A stretch of 64,000 bases of DNA from PSRF01 sp051000815 (GTDB taxonomy: Bacteria; Acidobacteriota; Blastocatellia; Pyrinomonadales; Pyrinomonadaceae). Both the position numbers and the translations under genes were made by a program. Positions within the stretch are counted from its first letter, which is position 1, and each line of letters starts with the position of its first letter. This document shows, in pieces, positions 17,999-26,791 of this stretch. The notes beneath the pieces are model-generated. The model was not told the DNA's origin and made no database searches. It was given only the letters and a program-made list of their open reading frames with translations. The stretch covers positions 11,697 through 75,696 of the forward strand of contig JBPCNX010000082.1 of assembly GCA_051000815.1 (NCBI GenBank), read 5' to 3'.

Positions 17999-18691
17999 TC
18001 AGTTAATTTTTTCTGGTTTGGTTCCTACCAGTTCTGCGAGCCAAAAATACAGACGCTCGGCCGCCTCATTTCCAGCTGCCTCCGCCGTAATTCTGATCGG
18101 CGGATCGGATGGGGAGTTGGCCTTCCGGCCCTGCGGACCTCCCATCGATTGATAGTAAACCTTGCCTTTCAATCGGGGTTTACTATCGCGTGGCGCAAAC
18201 ACATAGTATTTGACTTCGAGATCCGGGGAATTGATTATCACCTTCCCACCCTGGAAGTTGTCGACCTCACATTCCACTAACACTACGTAGGCGTCCGTCT
18301 CGCCGAGCGCGCGCTTCGCCGCCGCGGCTCGCTTGAGATTCCCGATCAGCCTGCCTTCAATATTCGGAAGTTCCTTCAGCCGCTGGATGAAGCTGTTGAA
18401 GATGATGTCCTCACTAATCAGGTGTTTTGAACTTACCTGCCTGGCAATCAGCAAGTGGACGGGATAACTGAGCTCGCTGAACTTTTTGGCTCGAGCCGCG
18501 ACTTCCTCCTCAGGTGTGGAAACGGCGGGTGGGGGTAATGCGGTCGACGGAACTGTGCGCGGGGCTCGTCTGCCTGACTGTGCTGACACGCTTCCGGGCA
18601 ACGCTAACCCGACAATGAGGCAGACTCCACTCGCTGCCAACCAGATCACGTGTTTGCCACCATGTTTGGTCATAGCCTCTACGCGCTGCAT
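17999..18691 (-). CDS. exported protein of unknown function
   Basis: 230 residues with a likely signal peptide (VIWLAASGVCLIVGLALPGSVSA), then a Pro/Thr-rich linker and a mixed alpha/beta domain. SYPVHLLIARQV and AYVVLVECEVDNFQGG are the most conserved-looking strands. The ATG at 18691 has AAGGAA about 6 nt upstream. It is the last gene of a minus-strand run after hemB and the SCO-like gene, 16 nt from its neighbour. I recognise no family. Confidence 0.7.
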   Translation of the reverse strand: MQRVEAMTKHGGKHVIWLAASGVCLIVGLALPGSVSAQSGRRAPRTVPSTALPPPAVSTPEEEVAARAKKFSELSYPVHLLIARQVSSKHLISEDIIFNSFIQRLKELPNIEGRLIGNLKRAAAAKRALGETDAYVVLVECEVDNFQGGKVIINSPDLEVKYYVFAPRDSKPRLKGKVYYQSMGGPQGRKANSPSDPPIRITAEAAGNEAAERLYFWLAELVGTKPEKIN

Positions 18692-18707
18692 CGCGCTTTC
18701 CTTGACG

Positions 18708-18890
18708 CTAGGATTTGATTCGTTTGAGTCGTTTCTCGATCCCGGTCAGCCCGCGCAATACGTTTAGCGCATTGCCCGCCGTGATCGCCGGATCCATCAC
18801 CATGTCTGCAAATTGCCACGTAATCTTGCGCTCGTAAATGCCGCCTTGGCGATTCAGCTCCTCAGAATAGGCGGTGAGCATGTCGCGCAT
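18708..18890 (-). CDS. small protein between the SCO-like gene and an exported protein
   Basis: 60 residues (MRDMLTAYSEELNRQGG at the start), helical and rich in Arg/Lys at the C-terminus. No membrane segment or motif. It fits tightly between co-directional genes (10 nt after the SCO stop, 16 nt before the next start), which argues that it is real. The frame is also open for several codons upstream, so the exact start is uncertain. Confidence 0.5.
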   Translation of the reverse strand: MRDMLTAYSEELNRQGGIYERKITWQFADMVMDPAITAGNALNVLRGLTGIEKRLKRIKS

Positions 18891-18900
18891 TGCATGATCC

Positions 18901-19542
18901 TCATTTCGGGTTTGCTGGCTTGTCGTTAATTACAGATTCAACTGTTTTGATGAGTTCAGCGGGCGATGTCAGGGCGAAACTCTTCTTCCAGAGGCCGGTG
19001 GGCTCGTTGCCCACCACCAGGATGTTTACGTGGTCCTCTTTATTCGCGACATACTGCCCGATCTTATGAAGCGCCCAATCAACGTTCTCCTTCTTGCCGC
19101 TCAAAAAGTGCCAGCCAGGTTTCGCATGGTACGTCTTCGCATACTCTTTTAGTCTAGCGGGCGTATCAATAACCGGGTCAACTGTGATTGAGAGAATAAA
19201 CACATCCCTGCCGAGGCGTTGACCTAGGAAGTTCTGGATCTTTTCCAAATTGCTGTTTTTTGCCGGGCAAGCGCTCGTACAGGTCGCCATGAAAGAGCTG
19301 ATGATTACGATCTTGTCTTTCAGCAGGTCACTGTAGAACCGCAGCTTCTGACCGTTCTGATTGACAAGTTCGACGTCACTGAAATACCTGTGAGGACCAG
19401 TGAGCTGTTCGCCTTTGTTCGATGATTCCGTCGTGGGATCGGGTGGAACTCCTGGTCGCACCGGCGCGGTTGGCGTCTGGGCCTGCAGGGTCGTGGCGGC
19501 AAGTAATACGCAAATGATGATGCTCAATAGAAGTTGCCTCAT
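18901..19542 (-). CDS. SCO1/SenC/PrrC-family thioredoxin-like protein
   Basis: A 213-residue exported protein. After a signal peptide (LLLSIIICVLLAATTLQAQ) comes a thioredoxin fold with the CxxxC copper/redox pair in ATCTSACPAK (about residues 87-91). The distal His lies in DHVNILVVG. SCO proteins deliver copper to the CuA site of cytochrome c oxidase or act as thiol oxidoreductases. LTGPHRYFSDVELVNQNGQ is the usual domain opening. The ATG at 19542 has GGAGG 9 nt upstream; a further ATG at 19551 overlaps that site. Adjacent hemB suggests a shared respiratory or haem context. Confidence 0.88.
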   Translation of the reverse strand: MRQLLLSIIICVLLAATTLQAQTPTAPVRPGVPPDPTTESSNKGEQLTGPHRYFSDVELVNQNGQKLRFYSDLLKDKIVIISSFMATCTSACPAKNSNLEKIQNFLGQRLGRDVFILSITVDPVIDTPARLKEYAKTYHAKPGWHFLSGKKENVDWALHKIGQYVANKEDHVNILVVGNEPTGLWKKSFALTSPAELIKTVESVINDKPANPK

Positions 19543-19565
19543 CAGCGCCATCCTCCGGTGTGAGA

Positions 19566-20543
19566 TCAGGTTTTAGTTAACGCACGGACAGCTTCGCGAG
19601 CGTAGTAGGTGATTATGATGTCGGCGCCGGCCCGTTTGATGCTTGTAAGAGTTTCCATCATCACGCGGCTTTCATCGATCCAACCATTTTGTGCCGCCGC
19701 CTTGATCATTGCGTACTCACCGGACACATGGTACGCGGCCAGTGGCAATTCGAATTGTTCTCTGATCATTCTGAGGAGGTCGAGGCAAACTGTGGCCGGT
19801 TTTACCATCAGGATGTCCGCGCCTTCAGCATAGTCGAGTTCAGCTTCGCGCAGCGCTTCACGCGCGTTAGCTGAATCGATCTGATAGGCGCGCCGATCAC
19901 CAAACGCGGGCGTGCTTCCGGCTGCGTCGCGGAAAGGACCATAGAAAGCGGAAGCGAATTTGACGCTGTAAGCCATGATGCTTACGTCTTGAAAGCCGGA
20001 GTCGTCGAGCGCAGCGCGAATGGCGCCCACCTGTCCATCCATCATGGCCGAGGGCGCCACCAGGTCCGCGCCGGCGTTTGCCTGACTGACTGCGGTTCGT
20101 GCCAGCAACTGCAGCGTTTCATCGTTCACGACCTCATTACCGCGCACGACACCACAATGTCCGTGTGATGTGTATTCACATAGACAAGTGTCCGCTATGA
20201 CAAGCAACTCAGGCGCCTCCCTTTTGATAGCACGCACGGCTTGCTGCACAATTCCATTTTCTGCATAGGCACCCGACGCTTGCTCGTCCTTTGTTTCCGG
20301 CAAACCGAAGAGGATGACGCCACGAACACCTAGCTCCTGAGCTGCGACCGCTTCTTTCACAATCTCGTCAACCGAAAGGTTGTGCACGCCGGGCATCGAC
20401 TCCACTTCGCGGCGGACGCCATCACCGGGACAGGCGAAGAGCGGCAGAATGAAGTCTTCGGGTGCGAGCCGGGTTTCGCGCACGAGAGAGCGTAGCGCTT
20501 CGCTTCTTCGGAGACGGCGGGGACGATGAATTAAGGTTGGCAT
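19566..20543 (-). CDS. hemB: delta-aminolevulinic acid dehydratase (porphobilinogen synthase)
   Basis: A 325-residue cytosolic enzyme that condenses two 5-aminolevulinate molecules to porphobilinogen in haem and tetrapyrrole synthesis. DTCLCEYTSHGHCG (about residues 117-130) provides the cysteine ligands of the zinc-dependent form. MAYSVKFAS and ILMVKPA carry the two Schiff-base lysines (about 194 and 248). Length is typical. It lies 23 nt upstream of the SCO-like gene and follows a heptad palindrome. Confidence 0.97.
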   Translation of the reverse strand: MPTLIHRPRRLRRSEALRSLVRETRLAPEDFILPLFACPGDGVRREVESMPGVHNLSVDEIVKEAVAAQELGVRGVILFGLPETKDEQASGAYAENGIVQQAVRAIKREAPELLVIADTCLCEYTSHGHCGVVRGNEVVNDETLQLLARTAVSQANAGADLVAPSAMMDGQVGAIRAALDDSGFQDVSIMAYSVKFASAFYGPFRDAAGSTPAFGDRRAYQIDSANAREALREAELDYAEGADILMVKPATVCLDLLRMIREQFELPLAAYHVSGEYAMIKAAAQNGWIDESRVMMETLTSIKRAGADIIITYYAREAVRALTKT

Positions 20544-20559
20544 TTAATTAAGATGACCA

Positions 20560-20716
20560 GGTCCAATGTCCAATGTCCGCGAACTGTACGACTTCTCACC
20601 TCGTGATTACGTCGGACCAATCGGCTTGGTTCTTCACACAACGCAACTATTCGGCTCTTTTCTTTCCGCCTCAAAAGCGGACATGGGACCTTGGACTTTG
20701 GACATTGGACATTGAA
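20560..20716. repeat. heptad-repeat palindrome, GTCCAAT type
   Basis: Left arm 20561-20580 (GTCCAAT, GTCCAAT, GTCCGCG); right arm about 20677-20716 (GGACATG, GGACCTT, GGACTTT, GGACATT, GGACATT). The spacer of about 96 nt contains no ORF. It fills the gap between the thioesterase gene and hemB, both minus strand. Confidence 0.75.
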
Positions 20717-20717
20717 T

Positions 20718-21188
20718 TTACCAGCGATGATATGCCGGATGTCCTGGCTTAACCGCGACAAAGGTCCCGCGGCAAGTGGCGGTTACTTTGTCGTGCGCGA
20801 TGAGTTCACCTTCAACCACCGCGCGGTCTTCCTTCGACTCAACGACGCGCGCTACCAGTCTAACCGGTAAGTCGGTGGGCGTCGGGCGCAGCAATTTGAT
20901 CGCATATTCAGCAGTCACTGTACAAGGCGGATGATCCAGTCCCGCCTTTCTCATCAGGTGCCAAGCCGCCGTCCAGTTACAGTGGCAATCGAGCAAAGTG
21001 CCAATGATGCCGCCGCTTAACATCCCGGTAAACGACTCGTGGTGGGTCTCCGCCTGCCATTCAGCAATCACTTCGTCGCTGTCAGTTTTCCGAAAGCTGC
21101 GAATGTGCAGACCTTTCTCGTTCTTTGGCCCACATCCGAAACAAGCGAGATTAGGAGCATAGGTTTCCTGGATACTTTTTTCGGACAT
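20718..21188 (-). CDS. PaaI-like hotdog-fold thioesterase
   Basis: A 156-residue hotdog-fold protein. The N-terminus has CFGCGPKNEKGLHI, typical of this subgroup. HHESFTGMLSGGIIGTLLDCHCNWTA corresponds to the hotdog helix, with the Asp in the catalytic region. It would hydrolyse an acyl-CoA thioester in the cytosol; the substrate is unknown. I choose the ATG at 21188, preceded by AAGGTGG. The in-frame extension to 21371 lacks family similarity. Confidence 0.82.
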   Translation of the reverse strand: MSEKSIQETYAPNLACFGCGPKNEKGLHIRSFRKTDSDEVIAEWQAETHHESFTGMLSGGIIGTLLDCHCNWTAAWHLMRKAGLDHPPCTVTAEYAIKLLRPTPTDLPVRLVARVVESKEDRAVVEGELIAHDKVTATCRGTFVAVKPGHPAYHRW

Positions 21189-21490
21189 TGTGCCCACCTT
21201 GAAAACCCGGGAGATCAAAATATTGTCGCGGTCGATTATAATGGCTGCTCGTAAGTTTTGCAGAGCGGTTTCAAAGGCTTTGGACGAAAAGCCTTTACGA
21301 AGATCCAGACGCTTCGGCAAACAGTACAGAACCCGTAGCGGGAGCGACGGGGTGCTTAAGGTAAGACACATGAAAAACTCGGTGTTAGTTCGGTGACGTT
21401 AGGACGGTTGAGGTCAACCATCCCGTCGCTGCCGCCCCGGGTTCTGTATGTTTTTTCCAATTCCAAACAGATCATTCGATGGAGGACGGA

Positions 21491-21892
21491 GTGAATAAAC
21501 TATTATTGTCCGCAGCTTTATTAGCGCTTCTTTTAGTCGCCGCCGCTAATGCGACAACGCAGCATGGCTTTAGCGTGAAGCAGTATGAGGAGTTTCATGA
21601 GGTGCTGCATCCCCTGGAACATGAGGCTTTACCGAAGAAGGACTTTCGTCGCATCCGGGCAAAATCGAGCTTGTTGGTGAAGCATGGTCGCGAAATCGTT
21701 AAGTACGGGGTTCCTGCAGGAACGACAGACGAGCAGCGAGCAGAGTTCAAAAGAGAACTGGACAAGTTTAATCGCGCCTTAACCAAATTTCGCGCGGATG
21801 CACGGCGTGGTTCAAACAATCAACTCAAAACCTCATATAGCGCCGTTCACGATTCCTTCGAGATGCTCGCCTCGATGCTCCCGCGGAGGTAG
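21491..21892 (+). CDS. small exported helical protein
   Basis: 133 residues from a GTG at 21491 with GGAGG 5 nt upstream; an ATG at 21479 precedes that site. A signal peptide (LLLSAALLALLLVAAANA) is followed by a charged, helical domain rich in Lys/Arg/His/Glu, for example EFHEVLHPLEHEALP. The His-rich opening might bind metal. The arrangement resembles small periplasmic four-helix proteins but no family can be assigned. Confidence 0.65.
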   Translation: MNKLLLSAALLALLLVAAANATTQHGFSVKQYEEFHEVLHPLEHEALPKKDFRRIRAKSSLLVKHGREIVKYGVPAGTTDEQRAEFKRELDKFNRALTKFRADARRGSNNQLKTSYSAVHDSFEMLASMLPRR

Positions 21893-21910
21893 CGCTCGGA
21901 ATCCGGAAAT

Positions 21911-21998
21911 ATTAGCCGCGGATAAACGCGAATGACACGGATCAGAAATTGTTTGGGTTTGTAATCCGCGTGCTCCGCGTTAATCCGCGGCTAATTGT
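21911..21998. repeat. palindrome with CCGCGGAT-type arms
   Basis: ATTAGCCGCGGATAAACGCG on the left and CGCGTTAATCCGCGGCTAAT on the right are imperfect reverse complements. Inside are CACGGAT and ATCCGCGTG units, so the arms themselves are made of a degenerate 8-9 nt repeat. This is a different repeat core with the same architecture as the heptad palindromes. Confidence 0.7.
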
Positions 21999-22326
21999 CT
22001 TCTGCTCCCTTCACAGCTGCGCGGTTGCCGGATCCGCTTCCGCCGAATGGGTCTTGGGCTCCTTTCGCCGCAGAATCGCCGCTGAGATTAGAGTTACAAG
22101 CAATCCGATCGGAAGAGGCTCGACCAGATTTATTTCCGGGCTACGCCCCTAGTTCGGGCTTTGCCCCTTGGATCATCGGGCCAGAAGGCCGCACGGGGGG
22201 CATAGCCCAAATGTAAAAGGGACTGATGGCAGGGCAGAGCCACCGCCTCACATCCGGCGGCAAAGCCGCACTTGAAATGGCGCGTGACTTTGAGGCAAAG
22301 CCGCAAATTAGAAGTACATCATCAGC

Positions 22327-22373
22327 GGACGTTGGACATTGGACGTTGGACTTTGGACTTTGGACATTTTTTT
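22327..22373. repeat. single arm of GGACNTT heptads
   Basis: Six consecutive heptads (GGACGTT, GGACATT, GGACGTT, GGACTTT, GGACTTT, GGACATT) run into a T tract. No complementary arm is present nearby, so this may be a half-element. Confidence 0.7.
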
Positions 22374-22595
22374 AAGGAATTCTATGGAGATGCCACTCTC
22401 GCAACGCGAGCGAAAGGAAGAGCCATAACAAAGGCGTTAGTGGCGGGGATTCTCAAAGAGATCGAAGACCTGCGCCGGAGTGACGTTCCCCGACCATAGT
22501 CAACTTCCACATCGACCTCTAAGTCCGGCAGATCGGACGGCGAAGCCGGATCCTGCCTGACCTAATTCATGTCTTCAATTCCCCCGCCTTTCGCA

Positions 22596-25500
22596 CTACT
22601 TCTCGTCGAGTTTCCTTCCCGCATTCAAGTTATCAAAATTCAGAATCGCGTTGAGGACAAGGAAGTAACTTCCTTTCGTCTGGCCGCGCCACATCGGATT
22701 GTTTGAGAAGAGCACGACGTGTCCTTTACCCGTGGGCACGTCAACGATCATCGGCCGTTGCGCGATCTCATCGCCGCCATCCAGCAAGCCGGAGACAAAC
22801 AGGTCCTTGCTGTCGGCATAACGGAAAATTACGCGAGGACGTAACTCAGGCGGAATGACGTTGATGCCGTTGCGACGCTGCTCATCAAGAACCGGAAAGG
22901 CTTCCCAGGCCTCAGCGGTGGGAAGTTCCGGTGCTTCAACCGGTGGCCTGCCCTGGACAGTATCAGGATCATCAGGCGTTCCGCGGCCTGTGCTTCGCTG
23001 TTCTCGTCGCGGGCGACCGCCGCGGCCCCCCGCGAAATTGCTGACGCCAAAGATGGGGCCGTTGAAACAATAGATGGGCAGCGTTTCACCATAGCCATAA
23101 GCGATCGGGCTCTTGTCATCCACGATCTTAGAACGCAATACCGCTCCAATCGCTTTCAGTCGCGTTGAACGTGTGATCGTCAATCCTGGTGTGAAACCAG
23201 TGCTGACGGCGAAATCCGCGGTGTCCATCACTCCGATAAACAGCCCACCATCGTTGGTAAACTTCTGCAGGTTTTGCAAACCCGAATACCCCAGACCGGG
23301 ACGCATGTCATCAGTCGAATCAATCTTCCCGAGGTTTGGCGTCAAAGGCGTAGTTTTCCAGGGAAGGGGATTGCCCCACATCGGCATGCCTTTGATGATC
23401 GCTTCAGTTCCCCGTCCGACAGGCGCGAATATGATCACATCGTACTTGCTTCTGAGTGCCGCATCCTTTGCGACGTCCTGCGTGCTGATGTAGTCGTAAG
23501 GGACCTTCATCTGATCGAGCGCTAAGCGCCACCACCCCTCGTCCTGGGTTTCGATCCACGTATGCATCAACGCTATGCGCGGCGTTCCGATCGCATGAGT
23601 CTTGACTGAAGGTGCTTCCGAGACTGCATAGACCTGAACGCCAAGCTCCGAAGCTGCCTTTTGCAGGTCGGCGGTGTTTGCCTTCCGGATGATCAGAGAG
23701 CCCCGGTTGAACTTGCGCCCGGCGGCCTCGAAAGGCTCCTCGGCGGCGTCCATCGAGACATCCTTCAAACGATAACGCAACGTCGCTAGATTGTTGTCCG
23801 CGGTGTGATTGATTAGGTAAACGGAACCGGTGCCGTTAATCGTGCCTGGAGGTTGCACAGGCGAAGTAATCTTCTCCATCGGTGCGGTCAACGCTTTGAC
23901 ATCAGTAACGCGAACGACCTGAACGTTGCCGAGTTCCCCCATTGTCCAACCAGTGTCGTCGTAAACGTCCTGCTGCGGATCGTTGGGCGCCCAATATTGA
24001 TGATCGAGTAAAGCGTCGGCAATCCGGCTGTAGGGTTGATCCATGCGCACGATGTAACTGCCGGCAGGAAACTGGCGTTCTTCGGACTTCGGCGCTGGTG
24101 TCGGACTTACTGCCGGCGAAGGCGAGGCCGTAGGCGAGGGTGACGGAGACACGGGCTTGGCATCTTTTTTCTCCCCAGCCTTCTTTGTCTTCATCGTCAC
24201 CGTGAAAGGCGCCGAGGTCCGGTGAATTTCGCAGCCCTGTGCCTGGAGCACGCGCAGCAACTCTGCCTGGTTTGCAGGCCGCGGATCATCACCGGGAAAA
24301 ACGTACGCCGCCGGGCCTTCGTTCTTTGGTTTGTCGATTGAGCGCTTGCTCTTGAGATAAAAGTTCTTCAGAAAGATCTTGCTGTTGTTACTGAAATAAT
24401 GGAGCGAGGTTATTAATCCCGTTTGCTGGTAGTTGTTGTTGTTTCGCTGCGACCATTTCGCTCGTGGCAACGGCGGGTTCTGCCGATACCAGGTACGTGA
24501 GTAGTCGTCGGCGGAGAGCGTACGCTCAACAGTGTCAGCGCCGGCGTTGCCAAATGTTTCGTACAGCCGGCTGATGCCATTGTGCGTAGCGGCAATAAAC
24601 ATCAGATATCCTGGCGACCAGGTGTCGAAGTTCCCGTGAGCAAAAACTCCGGGCATCCCAAACTTGGTTAATTCAGAAACATTGTTCCAACCGATCATCT
24701 GCCATTCGTCAGTTAGGATCGGGTCAACCCACGCGTTGTAAGGTCCGTCGCCGATCGTATTGTCGTAGAGATAGGGAACTGACTCGTGGAGATCGTGAAG
24801 CACCTGCGCCTTCCAGCCGGTAAAAGTGTTGAGCACATTGCGCGTGAGTTTGAGCGAGAGGCCGATTGCGTCGCGATTATTGTCGTGGGCCACATAATGC
24901 CCCCAATAGACGAGAGGTGGCCAGTTGGATTTGGGATTCGCGAGGTGCCAATTGTAAACATCAACCATCCGATCGCGTCCATCAACTTCCACGACCGGAG
25001 TAATAAGGGTCACCACATTATCGCGGATGTGTTTGACGTATGGGCTGTTGTCTACAGCCAGGCGGTATGCCAGTTCCATAAGCGCGGTAGGCGATCCGGT
25101 TTCCGGCGAATGAATTGCACCCGTGATGTAGTAGACGGGAAACGATGTTGCCACGAGCCGGTCGGCCTCAGCCTCGTCCATGTTAATCGTGCGCGGGTCG
25201 CCCAGTTTCGCGAGGCGAGCGCGATTCTCGTCCAGCTTCGCGAGCAGGTTTTCCGACGCGACAGCGACGGCAATCATTTCCCGGCCCTCTTCCGTGGTGC
25301 CGATGGAAAAAACTTTCACGCGTGGACTGGCCCGTTCGAGCATGCGCATGTAGCGATAAACCTCGGCGGCGTACGGCAGCTTGCCGGGAGCACCGGCAAC
25401 GTCGCCCAAGACTGCCTTTGGTGTGGGCACATTTGGCGACGCGGGAAGGTAGTCGGTCAGAGGCGAATTGAAAAACGCCTCAGTTGTATACTCGCGAATC

Positions 25501-25634
25501 TTACTGCTGTACTGCTGGTCAATAGGCTGATTCGGATCACGACCTGGCTTGATCTGACCGAATGCCGTGGTAAAGGTTAGTACAGTAAAAAGTACGGACA
25601 ACAGACTGACGCGCAAAGGGGTGGGTTGAGTCAT
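22596..25634 (-). CDS. large exported M14 zinc carboxypeptidase-family protein
   Basis: 1012 residues with a signal peptide (LLSVLFTVLTFTTAFG). The M14 domain lies at about residues 80-400: GAIHSPETGSPTAL gives the HxxE zinc ligands, VVEVDGRDRMVD the region of the Asn/Arg substrate contacts, and VLHDLHES the third-ligand His. A Pro/Ser/Thr-rich linker (PSPSPTASPSPAVSPTPAPK, about residues 490-515) splits the protein, followed by a roughly 480-residue C-terminal part with a Rossmann-like segment (KYDVIIFAPVGRGTEAI). Acidobacterial members are usually annotated as secreted peptidases. The Tyr/Glu catalytic residues cannot be placed with confidence, so activity is inferred. Confidence 0.85.
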   Translation of the reverse strand: MTQPTPLRVSLLSVLFTVLTFTTAFGQIKPGRDPNQPIDQQYSSKIREYTTEAFFNSPLTDYLPASPNVPTPKAVLGDVAGAPGKLPYAAEVYRYMRMLERASPRVKVFSIGTTEEGREMIAVAVASENLLAKLDENRARLAKLGDPRTINMDEAEADRLVATSFPVYYITGAIHSPETGSPTALMELAYRLAVDNSPYVKHIRDNVVTLITPVVEVDGRDRMVDVYNWHLANPKSNWPPLVYWGHYVAHDNNRDAIGLSLKLTRNVLNTFTGWKAQVLHDLHESVPYLYDNTIGDGPYNAWVDPILTDEWQMIGWNNVSELTKFGMPGVFAHGNFDTWSPGYLMFIAATHNGISRLYETFGNAGADTVERTLSADDYSRTWYRQNPPLPRAKWSQRNNNNYQQTGLITSLHYFSNNSKIFLKNFYLKSKRSIDKPKNEGPAAYVFPGDDPRPANQAELLRVLQAQGCEIHRTSAPFTVTMKTKKAGEKKDAKPVSPSPSPTASPSPAVSPTPAPKSEERQFPAGSYIVRMDQPYSRIADALLDHQYWAPNDPQQDVYDDTGWTMGELGNVQVVRVTDVKALTAPMEKITSPVQPPGTINGTGSVYLINHTADNNLATLRYRLKDVSMDAAEEPFEAAGRKFNRGSLIIRKANTADLQKAASELGVQVYAVSEAPSVKTHAIGTPRIALMHTWIETQDEGWWRLALDQMKVPYDYISTQDVAKDAALRSKYDVIIFAPVGRGTEAIIKGMPMWGNPLPWKTTPLTPNLGKIDSTDDMRPGLGYSGLQNLQKFTNDGGLFIGVMDTADFAVSTGFTPGLTITRSTRLKAIGAVLRSKIVDDKSPIAYGYGETLPIYCFNGPIFGVSNFAGGRGGRPRREQRSTGRGTPDDPDTVQGRPPVEAPELPTAEAWEAFPVLDEQRRNGINVIPPELRPRVIFRYADSKDLFVSGLLDGGDEIAQRPMIVDVPTGKGHVVLFSNNPMWRGQTKGSYFLVLNAILNFDNLNAGRKLDEK

Positions 25635-25777
25635 CTCTTTTTCTCAGCTTTCGAAATGTGTAGTTCTAAAAACAGCCCGACTGGAATCAAGGATAGGAAG
25701 AAAGTTTTTAGCCAAAGGCAGGCTGCAAGTCAAATGGTTTGTGGTTTAAAGGTTGGACGTTGTTGATTTAGAGGAAC

Positions 25778-25807
25778 AAAAAAAGGGGCGGACCACCAGT
25801 CCACCCC
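25778..25807 (-). terminator. intrinsic terminator (minus strand)
   Basis: On the minus strand GGGGTGGAC pairs with GTCCGCCCC (25785-25807 in + coordinates) across a 5-nt loop, followed by seven T residues (25778-25784). It is well placed to end transcription through the broken gene at 25837-26791. Confidence 0.85.
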
Positions 25808-25836
25808 GATTGACACTTCGATTTTATTAAGAGCTT

Positions 25837-26791
25837 TTACGGTTCGGTTATCAGAAACACATCCCAAGCCCACCGTCCGAGTTGCGCATCGTTTGTGTCG
25901 GTGACCTTTGCTCGGAAGCGGAACTCGTTGCCATATTGATCAATTCGCTTCGATCTCTTGTAGGCCAGCTCCAAAGTGTTAAGTCCAAGGTCCGGCAAAG
26001 TGCGAAGCTCTGATGGCTCTGAGATGCCGTTGTGATTGCTGTCTTGCCACAGGCGTAAAGCTAAAAAGATCGTCGCTGCTATCAACCACTCCATCTCCAT
26101 TGCCGCCGTTTTGAGGCTTATCAAATTCGGCAAGAGCCAGGAATCCGTTTCGACCAACTCCCACTGGCGGCTGTGGTTGAAGCGTGGCATTGCCGAAGAG
26201 TTCCGCGCCTGTATCGATGGTTCCGTTGCCGTTTCGGTCCAGCACGAGCCAGGCATCGTCTGAGCCCCCGGCTGTCCAGGAGATTGGACCTTTAATGCCG
26301 TCGCCGTTGAAATCGAACTCAATTCCTCCCTGGAGATCCGTCAAATCAAAGCCATCGCCTTCGATATCGATCAGTATTGGTGTCGTTGTGCAGCAGGGAT
26401 CCACATTAGGCATAGGTTTGGCGTGATGGGCGAGCGGTGAGAGTGACGGGGTCTCTTTTAAGCGGCGTCCATTGCCTCCCTGACAAACCGGATCGCACCA
26501 CACCTCGCCACCACCACCGTCGGCGACTGTTGAGCAGGTGTGGTAAGACGTGTACGTGCGCGGATTCCCTACATTCCCACAGCCGCTGGGATCAACTTGA
26601 CAGGTTGAACAGGCCTGGTAACCCACTTTCTTGTCCTGTACCGTTTGTTCCCAATGGTCAGGTGTGTTAGGAACCGCGAAAAATTCCGGATCACATTGTC
26701 GCAGTTGGGAATTACACCCTCCCCAGCCTTCCGTATCTTTGGTGTCTAAGAAACCATCAGGGTGATAGGTAATCGCGTTTCTGTCTTTTTT
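25837..26791 (-). pseudogene. broken gene for an Asp/Asn-rich, calcium-binding-like protein
   Basis: Two overlapping minus-strand frames make one protein. The upstream frame reads through LIDIEGDGFDLTD, FDFNGDGIKG, LDRNGNGTIDTGAELFGN and GNGDGVVDSSDDLF. It then loses sense near 26058-26070, while the next frame takes up ALRLWQDSNHNGISEPSEL and ends in ITEP. The switch lies at a run of five T (CTTTTTA on the coding strand). The DxDxDG-like loops resemble those of Rhs-type and hemolysin-type surface proteins. The 5' end is also abnormal: the frame is open back to the TAA of the upstream gene at 26792 without an ATG, with only a GTG at 26626. It contains many cysteines (QACSTCQVDPSGCGN). This looks like a 3' remnant with a frameshift, unless the indel is a sequencing error. 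Confidence 0.65.

Larger units (their letters stand above)
21893..22595. other. 703-nt intergenic region rich in repeats
   Basis: It contains a palindrome at about 21911-21998 (arms built on TTAGCCGCGGAT and ATCCGCGGCTAA). A repeat-dense stretch at 22140-22320 has GGCAAAGCCGCA units in direct orientation. A single heptad arm lies at 22327-22373. After this, a reading frame at about 22374-22499 looks like a gene remnant (AKGRAITKALVAGILKEIED) but has no start. No complete gene is seen. Confidence 0.6.
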
